Assembly: GCA_037447655.1 (NCBI GenBank)
Contig: JBBHKE010003332.1
Span: 1 to 64,000 of the forward strand
Direction of reading: 5' to 3'
Length of the DNA: 64,000 nucleotides
Origin: Zygnema cylindricum
Taxonomy: Eukaryota > Streptophyta > Zygnematophyceae > Zygnematales > Zygnemataceae
Positions within the stretch are counted from its first letter, which is position 1. Each line of letters starts with the position of its first letter. Positions 35,498 to 47,559 of this stretch are shown in pieces. The translations under genes were made by a program, and so were the position numbers. A model generated the notes under the pieces. It made no database searches. It worked only from the letters and a program-made list of their open reading frames with translations, and was not told where the DNA came from.

Positions 35498-38400
35498 TCA
35501 AAATAATCCAAGTTTCGGTCGCCCCCTCTCAAACACATCATGCGTAGCAGCCTTTGTCAACAAATCAGCCGCCTCCTCTTTTGTTGGTACGTACGAAAAT
35601 TCAATCTCGTTCGCCGTAACCAAATCTCTTACAAAATGCCATTGGATCCTGATGTGTTTTGTCCTCTTGTGAAACACTGGATTTTTCGCCAAAGCCATTC
35701 AACTCATGCTGTTAGAATAAATCGTCATACAACTAATAGGAATGCTTAACTCACGTAACATCTCCTTAATCGAAATGGAAGCCTTAGCTGCATGACACGC
35801 AGCCATATACTCAGATTTTGTGGAACTCAATGCAACCGTAGGTTGTAGTCTAGAACTCCACGAGATCGCAGCTCCTCCAAAAATAAATGTATATCCTGAC
35901 GTGGACTTACTTGAGTCAAAATCGCCGCCCCAATCCGCATCACAATATCCAACACACTCCAAAGAATTTTTGTCAGAAGTGAATAAAAGTCCAAGATCAA
36001 TCGTACCAACCAAGTATCGAAAGATACGTCGTACGGCCTCCCAATGCGCCTTCTTTGGCTCGTGACAATAACGGCTGACGATAAAAACCGCGGCCGAAAT
36101 ATCTGGACGAGTACCAACGCTAAGGTACATAAGTGAACCAACCGCCTCTCGATAAGGTACGTCGATCGAATCCTCCTCTTCAAACTTACGAATGTGTAGG
36201 TTTGCATCCAACGGTGTAGAAAGCGGTTTCGCGTCAGTCATACCGAATCTCTCCAAGATCTCCTTACAATATTGAGCTTGACTCAATTTAATGTTCCCCT
36301 CCTTGTCACGTATCACTTCAATCCCCAAAATATATCGTACCTCTCCAAGATCTGTTACTTTGAAATGTAAACCAAGGTAACGTTTCAACTCATCAATGCG
36401 CTCCAACTTGTCCCATGCCATCAAGAAATCATCCACATAAACGGAAAAGATGATTTGATCAACTCCTTCACCTTTCACGTAAACTCCACAATCGGACGTA
36501 GTCCGTACAAATCCAAACTTCAGTAGTACTTGATGAAGTCTCAAATACCAAGTGCGTGGTGTTTGTTTCAAACCATATAATGACTTTCTCAAACGCCATA
36601 CATTTTCTTCCTTCAAAGGAGAGACACCTTCCGGTACCTTCATATATACCTCTTCCTCCAACTCACCATTTAAAAACGCGGTTTCAACGTCCATTTGATG
36701 GACGTGCTTTTTCCCCATCGCTGCAATTGCAATAATAATCCGTAGTGAGTCGAACTTCACCACGGGAGCATAAGTCTCCTTAAAATCGATTCCCTCACGT
36801 TGTTGGAACCCCTTACACACAAGCCTCGCCTTGTACTTAATTATTTCACCCGACGCTCCAGTTTTGGTTTTAAAGACCCACTTTACATCAATCGCCTTTT
36901 TCCCCTCTGGCAATTTCACTTCCTCAAAAGTTCGATTATCAACCACCGACTTAAATTCTTTCTCCCCCGCCGGTTTCCACTTACTCTCCCAATCAACTGA
37001 CCTCCTAGCCTCAACATAAGATTGAGGGTCGCCGAACATATTTTCCGTAAGTGCTTGCTACAAAAGAAACTTCGTCTCCTTAGCATCGGAAAGAAAAAAA
37101 TGCGAATTCGATGCATTTTCCCCTTTTCGATCGTAAGTGAGTTTCTCCGGTTTCTTCCCTTTTGTAATCCAAGAGCTCCTCCTAATAACTTGCTCCTCCT
37201 TTTCCTCTTTCTCTTCCTCGGATTCAATTTCAATTTCCTTCTCACTCGATTTATAACTCGATTTAGAACTTTGAGATTTTCGAATGTTCGAAGGCACTCG
37301 AGAATCCAAAGATCCATTACTCTTACTTTCAAATTCAATTTCAACCAATTTCCCCAATTTCTTTTTCTTATTTTTCTCATTCGGTTCCACATCAGATTCC
37401 GAATCCCCAATGAACGGAAAACTCTCAATTTCACTCTCCTCGTAAAAATCCAAATTTTCTTTAAATTTCCCAATGGAATTCATGGCGGATTTGAGATCCT
37501 CATGAAAATCAACATTCCGAGATTCCTCCACGGTGTGACGAGCCAGATCATATACCCGGTATAAACTCCCCTTCGCACTATATCCAATAAAAATTCCTGG
37601 CCAACTCTTTGGTGGAAATTTCCCCTTCCTCTTAATTGATTCCACATAAACCGTAGCATGACATCCCCAAATTCTCAAATGATGAACCGTTGGCTTTCTA
37701 CCTCTCCATAACTCCTCTAGTGTTTTACTTCCGGAAACCGAAGTAAGTCTTCGGTAACAAATATAATTCGCCGTAAGAATCGCATCTCCCCACAAAAACA
37801 TCTCTCGTCCGGAGCTATGAACCATCGCACGGACCATTTTTTGTAAGGTACGATTCTTCCTCTCGGCCACTCCATTTGACTCCGGAGAATAAGGCGCCGT
37901 GAATTGATGCCTTATCCCCCATTCCTTACAATACCCCTCAAAAACAACAAACTCCCCTCCATTATCCGAACGAATGGACTTAAGCTTCTTATCAATTTGC
38001 CTTTCGGCCATTACATGCCATTCTTTAAATTTTTCAAATGCATCCGATTTCTTTTTCAATAAATACACCCATGACTTCCGGGAGAATTCATCAACAATCA
38101 CCAAAGTATACTTGTTACCTCCAATTGTCTCGGGTTTAATATGTCCACAAACATCGATGTGAACAACCTCCAAAGGACTTTGAGCACAATGAGACTTTGA
38201 TGTCTTTATTCGGATGGGATTTCCGAATTTGACGTCCTTTGCTACATCCTCCACATCCATTCACCTTCTCACCGGATGCGAGGTCCAAACCCCTCGCCGA
38301 ATAACGACGAATCATCTTCTTCAAACTTACCTCCGATGTGTGACACATTCGATGATGCCCTAAGGTAAGATCACCTTTCAACTCCGAAATTTGGTGTAAA

Positions 38401-40130
38401 ATTCCCACGGTGGGAACTTTAGATTTTGGCCTCCTCCATAAAAGCCGACTATGATTCGCATCCGTTACAACTCCTCCAATTACATTCCCCTTCTCATTCC
38501 AAATCTCAATAGATTGATCACCTCTCGCAAGTAAGCTTCCACCACTCTTTTGGATATGTGGAACGCTTAACAAATTGGCCGAACCGTCCGGAATGTAAAG
38601 AGTATTTTGAAGACGATACTCCGTTGATCTCTCCTTCTCGTCATTATCCCATGAAAGAAGATCAAGCCGAACCGTGCCAACCGTTCCAACCGAAATTACA
38701 TGGCCGCTTGCAATCGTAATAAACTTTGGAACCGTAAGTTCTCTCATGTCATCTAACAAGGTAGCATCCGTGCAAACATGGTGAGATGCCCCCGTATCAA
38801 TAATCCACTCCTTCTCTAAGTTTCCTTCAGTACTCACCGAATCAAGGGTAAGGTTAAGAACCGGAAAAACATCACCGGTTTCATTACCATAGTCAAAGTA
38901 ATTTGCATTACCATAACCACGACCACCACCGCGGCCTCCTCCTCGGCCGCCACCTCGGGCGCCTCTATCACCTCCTCTAGCTCCTCTTCCACCTCCGGAA
39001 TCTCCACTCTTTGCATAACATTGAGAAATCGTATGCCCCCACTTACCACAAAAATGACATTGCTTGTCCTTATCCGGACAAGAGGATGACAAGTGTCCAA
39101 GCCGGTTACACCGGTAGCATGTCACATTCGAAAGATCCGAAGGGACCTTTGGTGGACGACCTTGCTCCCTTTTGTAGCCTCGGCCGCCACCACCACTCGG
39201 GCCGCCTCCTCTACCACAGGCATAGTTAAGATCTGGGGTTTCGGGAGTAGTAGAGTTTAGAACTCCTCCTCCTCCACTTGAAGAAGCCGACGGAGTTCCC
39301 TCCGACATTTTGATAAAATTAACGGTGAATCCGAAAGTATTATCCGCCTTCGCTCGTAAAATAGCCTTAAGATGCGAAAGCTTGTCCGGCAAAGCGTTAA
39401 GAAAAACGCTTAATTTATCTGCATCCAAAATAACTCGACCATTGTTGAGTAATTACTCGAGTATAATATTGAAGCGTTTCACGGCATCATCCATCAATTC
39501 ATTTGACTTGATTTTAAAATTCATAAAATCCGTATAAACATATTGACCCTTGTTCTCAACACCTTTCTCATATTGCTCCTTAAGTGCTTGCCAACACTCA
39601 TGGGCCGTTCCGTGAGCGAGGAAATGATCAAGCACGGAAGAATTGCAATTCTTCATCGAACCGGTCGTTGCCGCAATATCTTTCAATCTCCATTGAGCGC
39701 GTGCCTTACTCTCCGTTGGCATCTTCTCCTCTCCATTGACAATCCTCCAAAGCCTCTTGAGAATAAGTTGATTTGAAATAAATTTCTTCCAAACCGCATA
39801 ATTGGTGCCGTTAAAGGCTAAGGATTTCCCCAACATATTATAATCATCTTCGTTATCCAATGCCTCTTCAAAATCTGAATCTTCCTCTATCTTTGCTTTA
39901 CCTTTCCTAATTCTCTCTTTTATCTCACTCTCATTAGCTCCTCCACTGAATGGATCGGCAGCCTGAAATGAAGCAAATTCTCTTTTCTCACTAGATTGAG
40001 TTTGAAATCGTGAATCTACATATCTCATTAATCTATCAAACATTTCCTCAAATTTTCTCTCCGTATTCCGGGTCTCCTCAAATTGAGAACCCTAAAAACC
40101 AAACTCTCTTGCTCTCTCCGAAGTCGACAT
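35498..40130 (-). pseudogene. Copia gag-pol polyprotein, broken by stops and a frameshift
   Basis: The frame opens with ATG at 40130 (MSTSERARE). In order: Gag with a UBN2-like middle, two CCHC zinc knuckles (CYRCNRLGHLSSSC and CHFCGKWGHTISQC, about 39035-39122), a Gly/Arg-rich tract, aspartic protease DTGAS, the HHCC pre-integrase zinc site, integrase (VHIDVCG, SDNGGEF, NGVAERKNR), reverse transcriptase with YVDD, and RNase H with DADWGG and SSTKSEYMA. Breaks: in-frame stops TAG at 40092-40094, TAA at 39453-39455, TAG at 37058-37060 and TGA at 35699-35701, plus one frameshift between about 38136 and 38260 just before integrase. Outside these breaks the domains are well preserved. A second zinc knuckle and the Gly/Arg tract are less usual for copia Gag. 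Not expected to be autonomous. Confidence 0.95.
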
Positions 40131-40191
40131 GGGGGAAGGAGTATTTCTATTCTTTTTCCTCCCCATGCGCTCCCATTCTATGTCCGAACAC

Positions 40192-40206
40192 TTGCTCCGA
40201 TACCAA
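40192..40206 (-). promoter_or_regulatory. Primer binding site of the copia element
   Basis: Immediately inside the 5' LTR the element strand reads TTGGTATCGGAGCAA, which matches the TGGTATCAGAGC complement of initiator Met-tRNA with one difference. This is the usual copia primer. Confidence 0.85.
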
Positions 40207-40207
40207 T

Positions 40208-40857
40208 TGTAGGATCTTAAGCAAAAGAGTTTCACTTAAAATAATTCACAAAACATAAATCATTACACAGCGGAAGCTCATAAAAGACAAGAGGAATATT
40301 CAGCCAAAAAGATTTATAAGTGTTCTTGGCCGAAGCCTTTTTACATCATCTCTCTTCTCTCTTCTCTCTCTTCACTCTTCTCTTTGAATAATCTCTACTC
40401 CAACATTAGTCCTCTATGATTAATTGGTTGATTAATTAATACACTGCACATGTACACTGCTGCCTATATATACTCGCTACCCTGCACTAAGAGAAAACAA
40501 GATAAGACAAGCAGAACTTAGCGTAGCGACGAAGTCTGTCCCTAGCTGATTGTGCACTCTTCAATGAAAGTTTCCACGAAGGAAGGCGCACACGCTTCTT
40601 CTTGCGAAACAACAAACTCCAAACGTTGACTTAACACGTGTCGTCACACGAACACACATGCACGCAAAATGTAACATATGCGCACGAAGACAAAAGTCAC
40701 GCGAAACGAAATAGTATGTTTCGTTCGCGGACGTTTCAAAAATAGTACCACGAAACTTACATCGTACGTTTCGTATGATGACGTGGTACTTCACGTCAAC
40801 AATTAAATGATGGTATGACGCTTCGCGGAAATACCGCGAAACGACAATAATCCAACA
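40208..40857 (-). repeat. 5' LTR of the copia element
   Basis: 650 bp. It carries a TATATATA box at about 40462-40470 on the element strand, likely the element promoter. The right end (plus-strand) is ...CCAACA followed by the ATATG duplication. Confidence 0.97.
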
Positions 40858-40862
40858 ATATG

Positions 40863-42590
40863 CAGTTACGGGTGCCCCTCCTCAATACCAAGACAGATGT
40901 GACGCTTCAGTACCGCTATCATGAGCTCGCTTGCGATATACATCGGGAATCATCACGCTACGTATCGGTAAAAGCCAAAACCCTAAAATCCTCAACCCGG
41001 CACCCCGTACCTTAACGCTAAACTAGATGGGAAGGAGGAGGGATGGTGAAGGGGGAGGGAAAGGGGGGGGGGGAGGGGGAGAGTGGGAATAAGAGGAGAG
41101 GAAAGAGGAGAAGACAGAAAAGAGGAGGGAGGAGAAACGAAAAAAAAAGACACGAGAGAGAGCGAGGAAATAGGAGGAGAGGACACTACAGGATGGTTAA
41201 CCTTGCATTGTTATTAGTGCAAAGGTTTTATTCGCTACTTATTACACCTTTTCTCCCTACACACTTAAAGCATAGTTCATCCGACAGTTGCAAGTGAAAG
41301 GTAAGTGTCTCACCTTCCGATTGGCTATCTCCAATTGAAAATTGGACAAGTGTGCACGGGGAAAAGGTGATTTAAGTGGCCAAAAAAGTAGTGTTGTGTA
41401 TTGGGGAACACTTGGTGATATTCGGTATGTAGTTAATTTTGGGTACCTGATAATCGATATATCACATCAATATATCCAGAAGCTCAATATCGCGATATTT
41501 AAGCGATATAACGGCCGATAATTCGATATATTTCTATCGCGATTGACTTAAAGAAAAAGAAAATCAAAAGCGCCACGGGGGGGAATTATCCGTACTAATA
41601 TTTGTACGATGTGCCGTGCGTATGACTCACCATACCAAAATGTACGGACGCCACTTTTTACCAAATGTATCGCGATATTATATGTAGGTCCCGGTGTTTA
41701 AAACCCAAAAGTTAAAATTCCATTCTGTTTTTTGCCTTGGCTGACATGTGGTCGATCTTCTACTTTTTTTACACCTTTGCCACTATTGTTTTGTATCGAA
41801 TGGCTGGAATGTTTGGCCTGTTTCCAGTGTCGCCATCTTGGCTGCGATATGCAACTCTAATGGTCCCGATTGCCAGGGAGAAAAAGTAAAACGTAAATGA
41901 AAGTTTGTCTGTTTGTGCATCGAACTGGAAACGCCAGCTGTAGGTTTGGACCATCGATTCGTCGTATCCGTAAAGACCACCCTAGCGAACACGGAATCGA
42001 CGCCGAACGTCCGTACAATAATGACGACGGAGCATAATAACGACGTGCCAGCAGGTAGTCTGCATAAACGAAAGTAACGAGCCCCAATTTACGCGTTTTA
42101 ACTTTGAAAAAATTAGGCCCTAATTTACCCGTTTGTAGAAAATCAACGCCAACTGACGCGTTTGCAAAAATCAGCAACTACCGCACGGAAATACATTAAC
42201 TGAAGAATCGAATCCCAGTTTTTTCAAAAATCTCGACTAGATTTACGCGTCGGATCGCGAACTGACGCGGAGGTCCACGGGATTCGGAAAACCGCGTAAA
42301 TCATGGAATTCACGGCGCACAAGCCTTTCCTATGGACCCACTTGCGACTGTCCTATGGACTTACACGACAGTATCTGATTGTCTTGTAATAATAACTGCA
42401 AAGACTTTAAGACCAGCAGGTGGGCCACCAGTAATGTAGAAGCATATGTCCGGATTTTCCGTACATTTGAAAATTTGGATCAATTGGTGTTGTGCAGCAG
42501 TAAATTTCCTTGCGCGATATTTGTAGTAGCTCGATATTATCGATTATCGGGTAGAGAGCGATGACTCTATATCGCGTGGTGACAGTTCAG
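40863..42590. other. Intergenic with repeat relics
   Basis: About 41035-41190 is a G/A-rich low-complexity tract. About 41205-41380 resembles a decayed family C MITE (TTGTTATTAGTGCAAA, CACCTTTTCTCCCTACACA, inverse near 41355). About 41390-41530 contains TAGTGTTGTGTATTGGG and ATCGATATATC words typical of family Z. No gene recognised. Confidence 0.5.
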
Positions 42591-42702
42591 TACACCGTGT
42601 ATCGCTGTTAGTGTTGATATTTTTTTCATCTCTTAAAACATCTTTTCTCCGTACACACATGTGGCGAGAAAATTATTAACACTAATAGCGATGCACAGTG
42701 TA
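42591..42702. mobile_element. Short MITE, mariner-like family C (108 bp)
   Basis: TA, then CACCGTGTATCGCTGTTAGTGTTGATA, ending TTATTAACACTAATAGCGATGCACAGTG, then TA. Almost nothing remains between the inverted ends apart from AAAACATCTTTTCTCCGTACAC. It is the smallest copy in the window. Confidence 0.85.
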
Positions 42703-43170
42703 CTGTACCTTGTCCTCGCCAATCCATTTCTTGATACGACGCGGACTTCGTGGCACGAAAGGTACTACGAGGCACAAAAGGACAAGCTATTTTAGGGGAT
42801 TAAAACCGACTGTCCGATCGACAAAGTACAAATTACGCTCGACGCGAAATCGACCACAATCGCATCCCACTTGACGTCAATACGACAATCAAATATGCAC
42901 TTGAAGCAAAGATGACCTCAGAAATTTGGTCGCGTTCAGTCGCAAGGAGGGCAGAAAAATAAAAGTATAAAACCAATCAAACCCTAAAAAAAACAATGAA
43001 AGAGTCAACCATCGCGATATTGATATATTGGAACCAATATATCGGAAATGCAGCACCATTGTTTTGTTTTCGATATATCGACTAAATGTATCTTTTATTG
43101 GTAAAGTCAAAAGTAGGTAAATCTTTTTAGTTGGTACGAGGCTACCGTACACACCACTAGCATTAACTCC

Positions 43171-43486
43171 ATTTGATGCATAGTTCAAAAGTAGGTTTAA
43201 GTAGGCCCATACAATATGCCTATTGTATGCAAAACATACAATATGACCTTGAGACCCATACTGTATTCGGACCTATTCGGACCAATTCGGACCAAAAATT
43301 GGACCAATTAAAACATTCAGACCAAAAAAAAAAATTAACGCCGTCAGATTCGAAACGATCGGACGGTCGCTGATCAAAGTAGCGATATAAGAAGATCACA
43401 TGAAAAGCCCATAACACAACTTATGATAAAGGCGCCGACCAAAGGCCTATCATAATAAATCGCCACTTTTGAACTATGATTTGATG
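43171..43486. mobile_element. hAT-type MITE, family A copy 1 (300 bp)
   Basis: The body 43179-43478 is flanked by the exact 8-bp duplication ATTTGATG. The ends are CATAGTTCAAAAGTAGG and CGCCACTTTTGAACTATG (inverse). The interior has CCATACAATATGCCTATTGTATG and a run of CGGACCAATTCGGACC words. The same family lies inverted at 60022-60327 and as a longer form at 56565-57167, each with its own 8-bp duplication. Confidence 0.95.
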
Positions 43487-45432
43487 TCAAAATCTTTAAA
43501 AGTTTGAACTTCCTATCCGTACGCCATCGAGAGCACTCAGAATTCCGTACATAAAAGTCGGCCGGCTGTCGGCCAGTCAGTTACTTGTCGGTTTGTCGTT
43601 CGTCAGTGCGTTTATCGTTTCTTTTACAGAATTTCACAGCGCCTTACAGTACAAAACAGTACATATTTATTCCGTACATTATTGTTGAGCAGCGAATCAT
43701 AACAAACGGCAATCTCAGCGTGAGAGCACTAAACTTCGCCGCACGTGCAATTAGTTATTACGAAATGATTCGGCAGAGTATACCAAAAAGTATGAATCTT
43801 CAGACTAAGACTATTGGCCGCGTACATGAAATAGTGAGGATTTTTTTTAATAGAAATCCTACAGAGTTTTTTTTTTCCTACAAGCAAAGGATAATAATGG
43901 TTATTTGAACCACATGTATTTAGTTTTTAATTACTGTTTTTTGTTTTATTTTTAATATTTTATTTCTTAAGTGTCTTTCAAAAATATAAAAAACTTACGA
44001 TAGTTTTATTATTTGTATAAAAATAAAATACATTAACAAATATAGATCATTCAATTGGTCAATAAATAAAGTAAAAAACGTTTAAGCAAAACAAACAAAC
44101 AAAGAATTAAACAAATAAAGTATTTAATAAACACAGTAATAAAAGAATTGGAACACACATAAAAGTAAAAATAAACACACAGATAAGTAAAAAAACAGAT
44201 AAATAAATACACAAACAAATAAACAAATAAAGGAACAAATAAATAATCAAATAAATAAGTAAAAAATATTAGCAACCAAATAAATAAACAAAAAAACAAA
44301 AAACGTATAAATAAATAAATAGAGGTTTACAGCAGGAAAAAAAAAACAAAAAAAATCCATTTGTCAACATTCCACATTTCCGACAGAAGCCCTTTTTTTT
44401 TTGAATAAATTAATTAATTAAAAAAAGAAAAAACAAGTACAATTTCATAACTGTTTCTGTTCAGTTTTTTTTTTTTTTTTTCTTTTTTTTTTTTTTATCT
44501 TTAATTCATTCGAAGTTTTTTTTTTTTCACTTATTTTTTTTTTTTTATTTAAAATTGCAACAACCAACATTGGTCGGTAAAAGAAAAATAAAAAATCTTC
44601 CCTCAAAAAAGAAAATAAGAAAATCCAAATCATAAAAAAAAAAGCCCCTACATCTAAAAAAAAAAAAAAACTAAATCCTTTAATTTTCCGACAATAATTT
44701 TTTTTTCTCGTGTCAGTTTCACCAACAAAGTTACAAATTGATAAAAAAAAAAAAAAAAAAAAAAAAACTGTCGCCTCAAATCTCAAGAATTGTTTCACTA
44801 AAAAAAATAAAAAAACAGACTGTTTATCTTTTTTTCGACCAAAAAAAAAAAGGTTCCCAAAATCTCCTTTTTTTGCTTAATATCCTACACTTGAACTATA
44901 TATATATATTTATATATTTATATAATTTTTTCCTATGCATATATTTATATAAAAAAAAGGGGGGGGGGGGGGGGGGGGGGGGGAGGACAACTGATTCCGT
45001 GAAAATGAAATAAAATAAAAGAACCTCTAAAAAAAAAAAAAAAAACCCTAAAATAAAATACGAATTCTTTCGCCGATCCGATTTGTCAAAGACAGAGTTA
45101 AAAATGAATTAATGCAATTTTGTCTTTTTCCTCCTTTTCCAAAATTTCTCGATGACATGTCACCGACGTAAAAACGAATAAAAATATTTTCCCAAATTTC
45201 AAATGAAATCGTTTCTCAAATTTCAAGGAGAAAAAAAAAAATCCTCAATTTTGTTTTTTTTTCTCCATTGCTCTCCGTCCACCCTTGGAAAATACCGTCC
45301 TCGAAGTTTGAGAAGTTTTTTCTTTTTTTTTGTATATATTTCTTTCAAATAAAATCTGATGAGTGTAGCCAAAAACCCTAAAATAAAAAGAATCTCTGGC
45401 TGCCCTCATCAGTAAAAACTCTTGATAACTTT

Positions 45433-45464
<32 letters not shown>

Positions 45465-46018
45465 AAAGAAAAGTAAAAAACTACTTTTGTTTCTGCTTTG
45501 ATTTGTCGCCATTCGATAAAAAAATTTAATCTTCTAGAGGATCCGAAAAATATTGTTGTAGCTCGGTTTTATTTTTTCCTTCGCCTTTTCATTCGTTTTT
45601 TTTTATCGAAGATTTTTTTTTTTTTTTAATCGGACGAAAGATCCAAAAACCTTTCCGCAAAATTTTTTGGAATAAGACGAAAACCGCGACTTTTTAAATC
45701 GTCCGACAAACTTTCCTCCGTTTCGTACGACTGAGCATCGAAAAAAAAAAAAAAAAAAAAAAAAATAAAATAAAAATAACAAATATTAATAGCTTTAAAC
45801 TAAAAAAAAAAAAAATAATAATTAAAAAAAAAAAATCATTTGTAAAAAAAATAGAAAAAAATGAGAGGCTCATTTTTACTCTCTTAGAGGCACACTCTCT
45901 CTCTCTCTCCCTCTCCCTCTCTCCTTTTTGTCCTTTGTCGAACCACTCAGTCTTAAGAAATCATTTCACCGAAGCCATAAAAACAAAAAAAAAAACAAAA
46001 GCCGAAAAGGAAATGTTA
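43487..46018. other. AT-rich intergenic DNA with homopolymer runs
   Basis: 44050-44345 is built of AAATAAACAAA-type units. 44460-45850 is dense in A and T homopolymers of 10-25 bases. 44959-44983 is a run of 25 G. AAACCCTAAAAT-type telobox words occur near 45050 and 45375. 45770-45850 is close to pure A/T. The 3' end of the HLH gene may extend into this region. No other gene. Confidence 0.65.
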
Positions 46019-47170
46019 ACATACCTCTCTCCCTCCCTCTCCTCCTCCTCCTCCTCCAGCTCCCTCTCCTCCCTGTTTTGCCACTCTCTCTCTCTCTCCC
46101 TCCCTTTTTGTCTTTAGTGGCCCTAACTGGTCCTTCAGATCGACGTAAGTTCTTCGAAGATATTCGATTACTTCTCCAAGAACCGTCGCCGTATCTCCCT
46201 GAAAAAAAGAGAAAAAAAATGTAAATAAATAAAATAAATAAACAAAATGAAATAAATAAATAAATGAAAAAAAAAAAAATAGGTGAAGAAAAAAAAGTTG
46301 TATGACCGATTTAACATTCACCTATCGACTATTGTTTCCTTGAAGCGGATGAAAAGAATCAACTGTTAGAACAACCATTCAAACTATAATACAATTGTTT
46401 GACGTGGGAGGTTGAGGGAGCATTGTTTACATATACAAAGGGAATTCAAAAACAGCATCTCCCCCTTCTCTCCCTCTCCCTCTCCCTCACCCATATTTTA
46501 CTAATTTTTAATTAAAAAAAAAAAATGCATTTTTGTTATTTTCACCTTTTGCAATCCTGGAGCGACAAGTTGTCGCAAACACAAAATCGTCTCTCCGCGA
46601 TTATTTCTCCTCGTCTGTTAAAAATACAACAAAAAAAACAAAAAAACAAAAAAAATATTGAGATTATTTTTTCCATTTAAACACTACAAAAAACAACACC
46701 CAAAACGGAAAAAAAAAGGGTATCTTTAACAAAACAAGCAAAAGAACCCAAAACATTCTCTATAAAAAAACAAAAAACAAAAAACCGCAAGAAACCGCGA
46801 AAAAAAAAAACAAAACAGAAACAAGAAAGAAAAGAAAGAAACCAAAAAAAAAAACAAAAGAAAGGAAGTACAAAACAAAAAAGTAGTAACCCAAAAAAAT
46901 ACAAAATCAAAAAAAAACACAAAACAAAAAAACAAAAAACTTCACTAACCTGTACTGGAGAAGTTGGAATTTGAGCCGGAGACTGATTCAAAAAAAAGGA
47001 TGTTTCCGAGAACCTTCCATATTGAGATCCCAAAACGCCTCTCTCTTCTTGGGAAAATCTCTCCCTCTCCTTCTCTCCTGTCTGAACTCCCTCCCTCCAC
47101 CCCAAATCAAGTCACTGGATGAGAAACGATTCTGATTCACAAAAGACTATGTCCCTTTATCTCTCTCTAT

Positions 47171-47217
<47 letters not shown>

Positions 47218-47515
47218 AGTCTCTCCCTCTCTGTCTCTTTCCCCCCGTCTGACATCCCCCCCTCCACCCCCATGAAAAACTATTCCAATTCACAAAAAAA
47301 TCTCCCTCTCTCTCTCCCACTTTCTCTCTCTCTCGGTCCCTCTCCTGTCTGAACTCCCTCCCTCCCTTCATCCCTCCCTCCACCCTCAATCAATTCACTA
47401 AAAGAGAAAACATTTGAGATCATATTTTATCATTTGGTTTACTTTTCAACCTTTAGTTTATAACTTTCAAAGTTTACAATTATAAATTCTTATATTTTTA
47501 AATCTTAATTTTTAT

Positions 47516-47559
<44 letters not shown>

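Larger units (their letters stand above)
34822..40862 (-). mobile_element. Complete but inactivated Ty1/copia LTR retrotransposon
   Basis: Two 650-bp LTRs in direct orientation (34827-35476 and 40208-40857), each running TG...CA, flanked by an exact 5-bp duplication ATATG (34822-34826 and 40858-40862). The gag-pol order protease, integrase, reverse transcriptase, RNase H is the copia order. The LTRs differ by roughly 30 positions by eye, so the insertion is not recent. It lies inside intergenic DNA, adjacent to the foldback element, and reads on the minus strand. Confidence 0.97.

Noticed and set aside
46958-47105. Longer version of the second HLH-gene exon with a GWREGVQTGEKERERF segment
   Set aside because: The acceptor that would include it places an in-frame TGA at its start; the internal acceptor after TTTTTTTTGAATCAG keeps phase and has a better pyrimidine tract.
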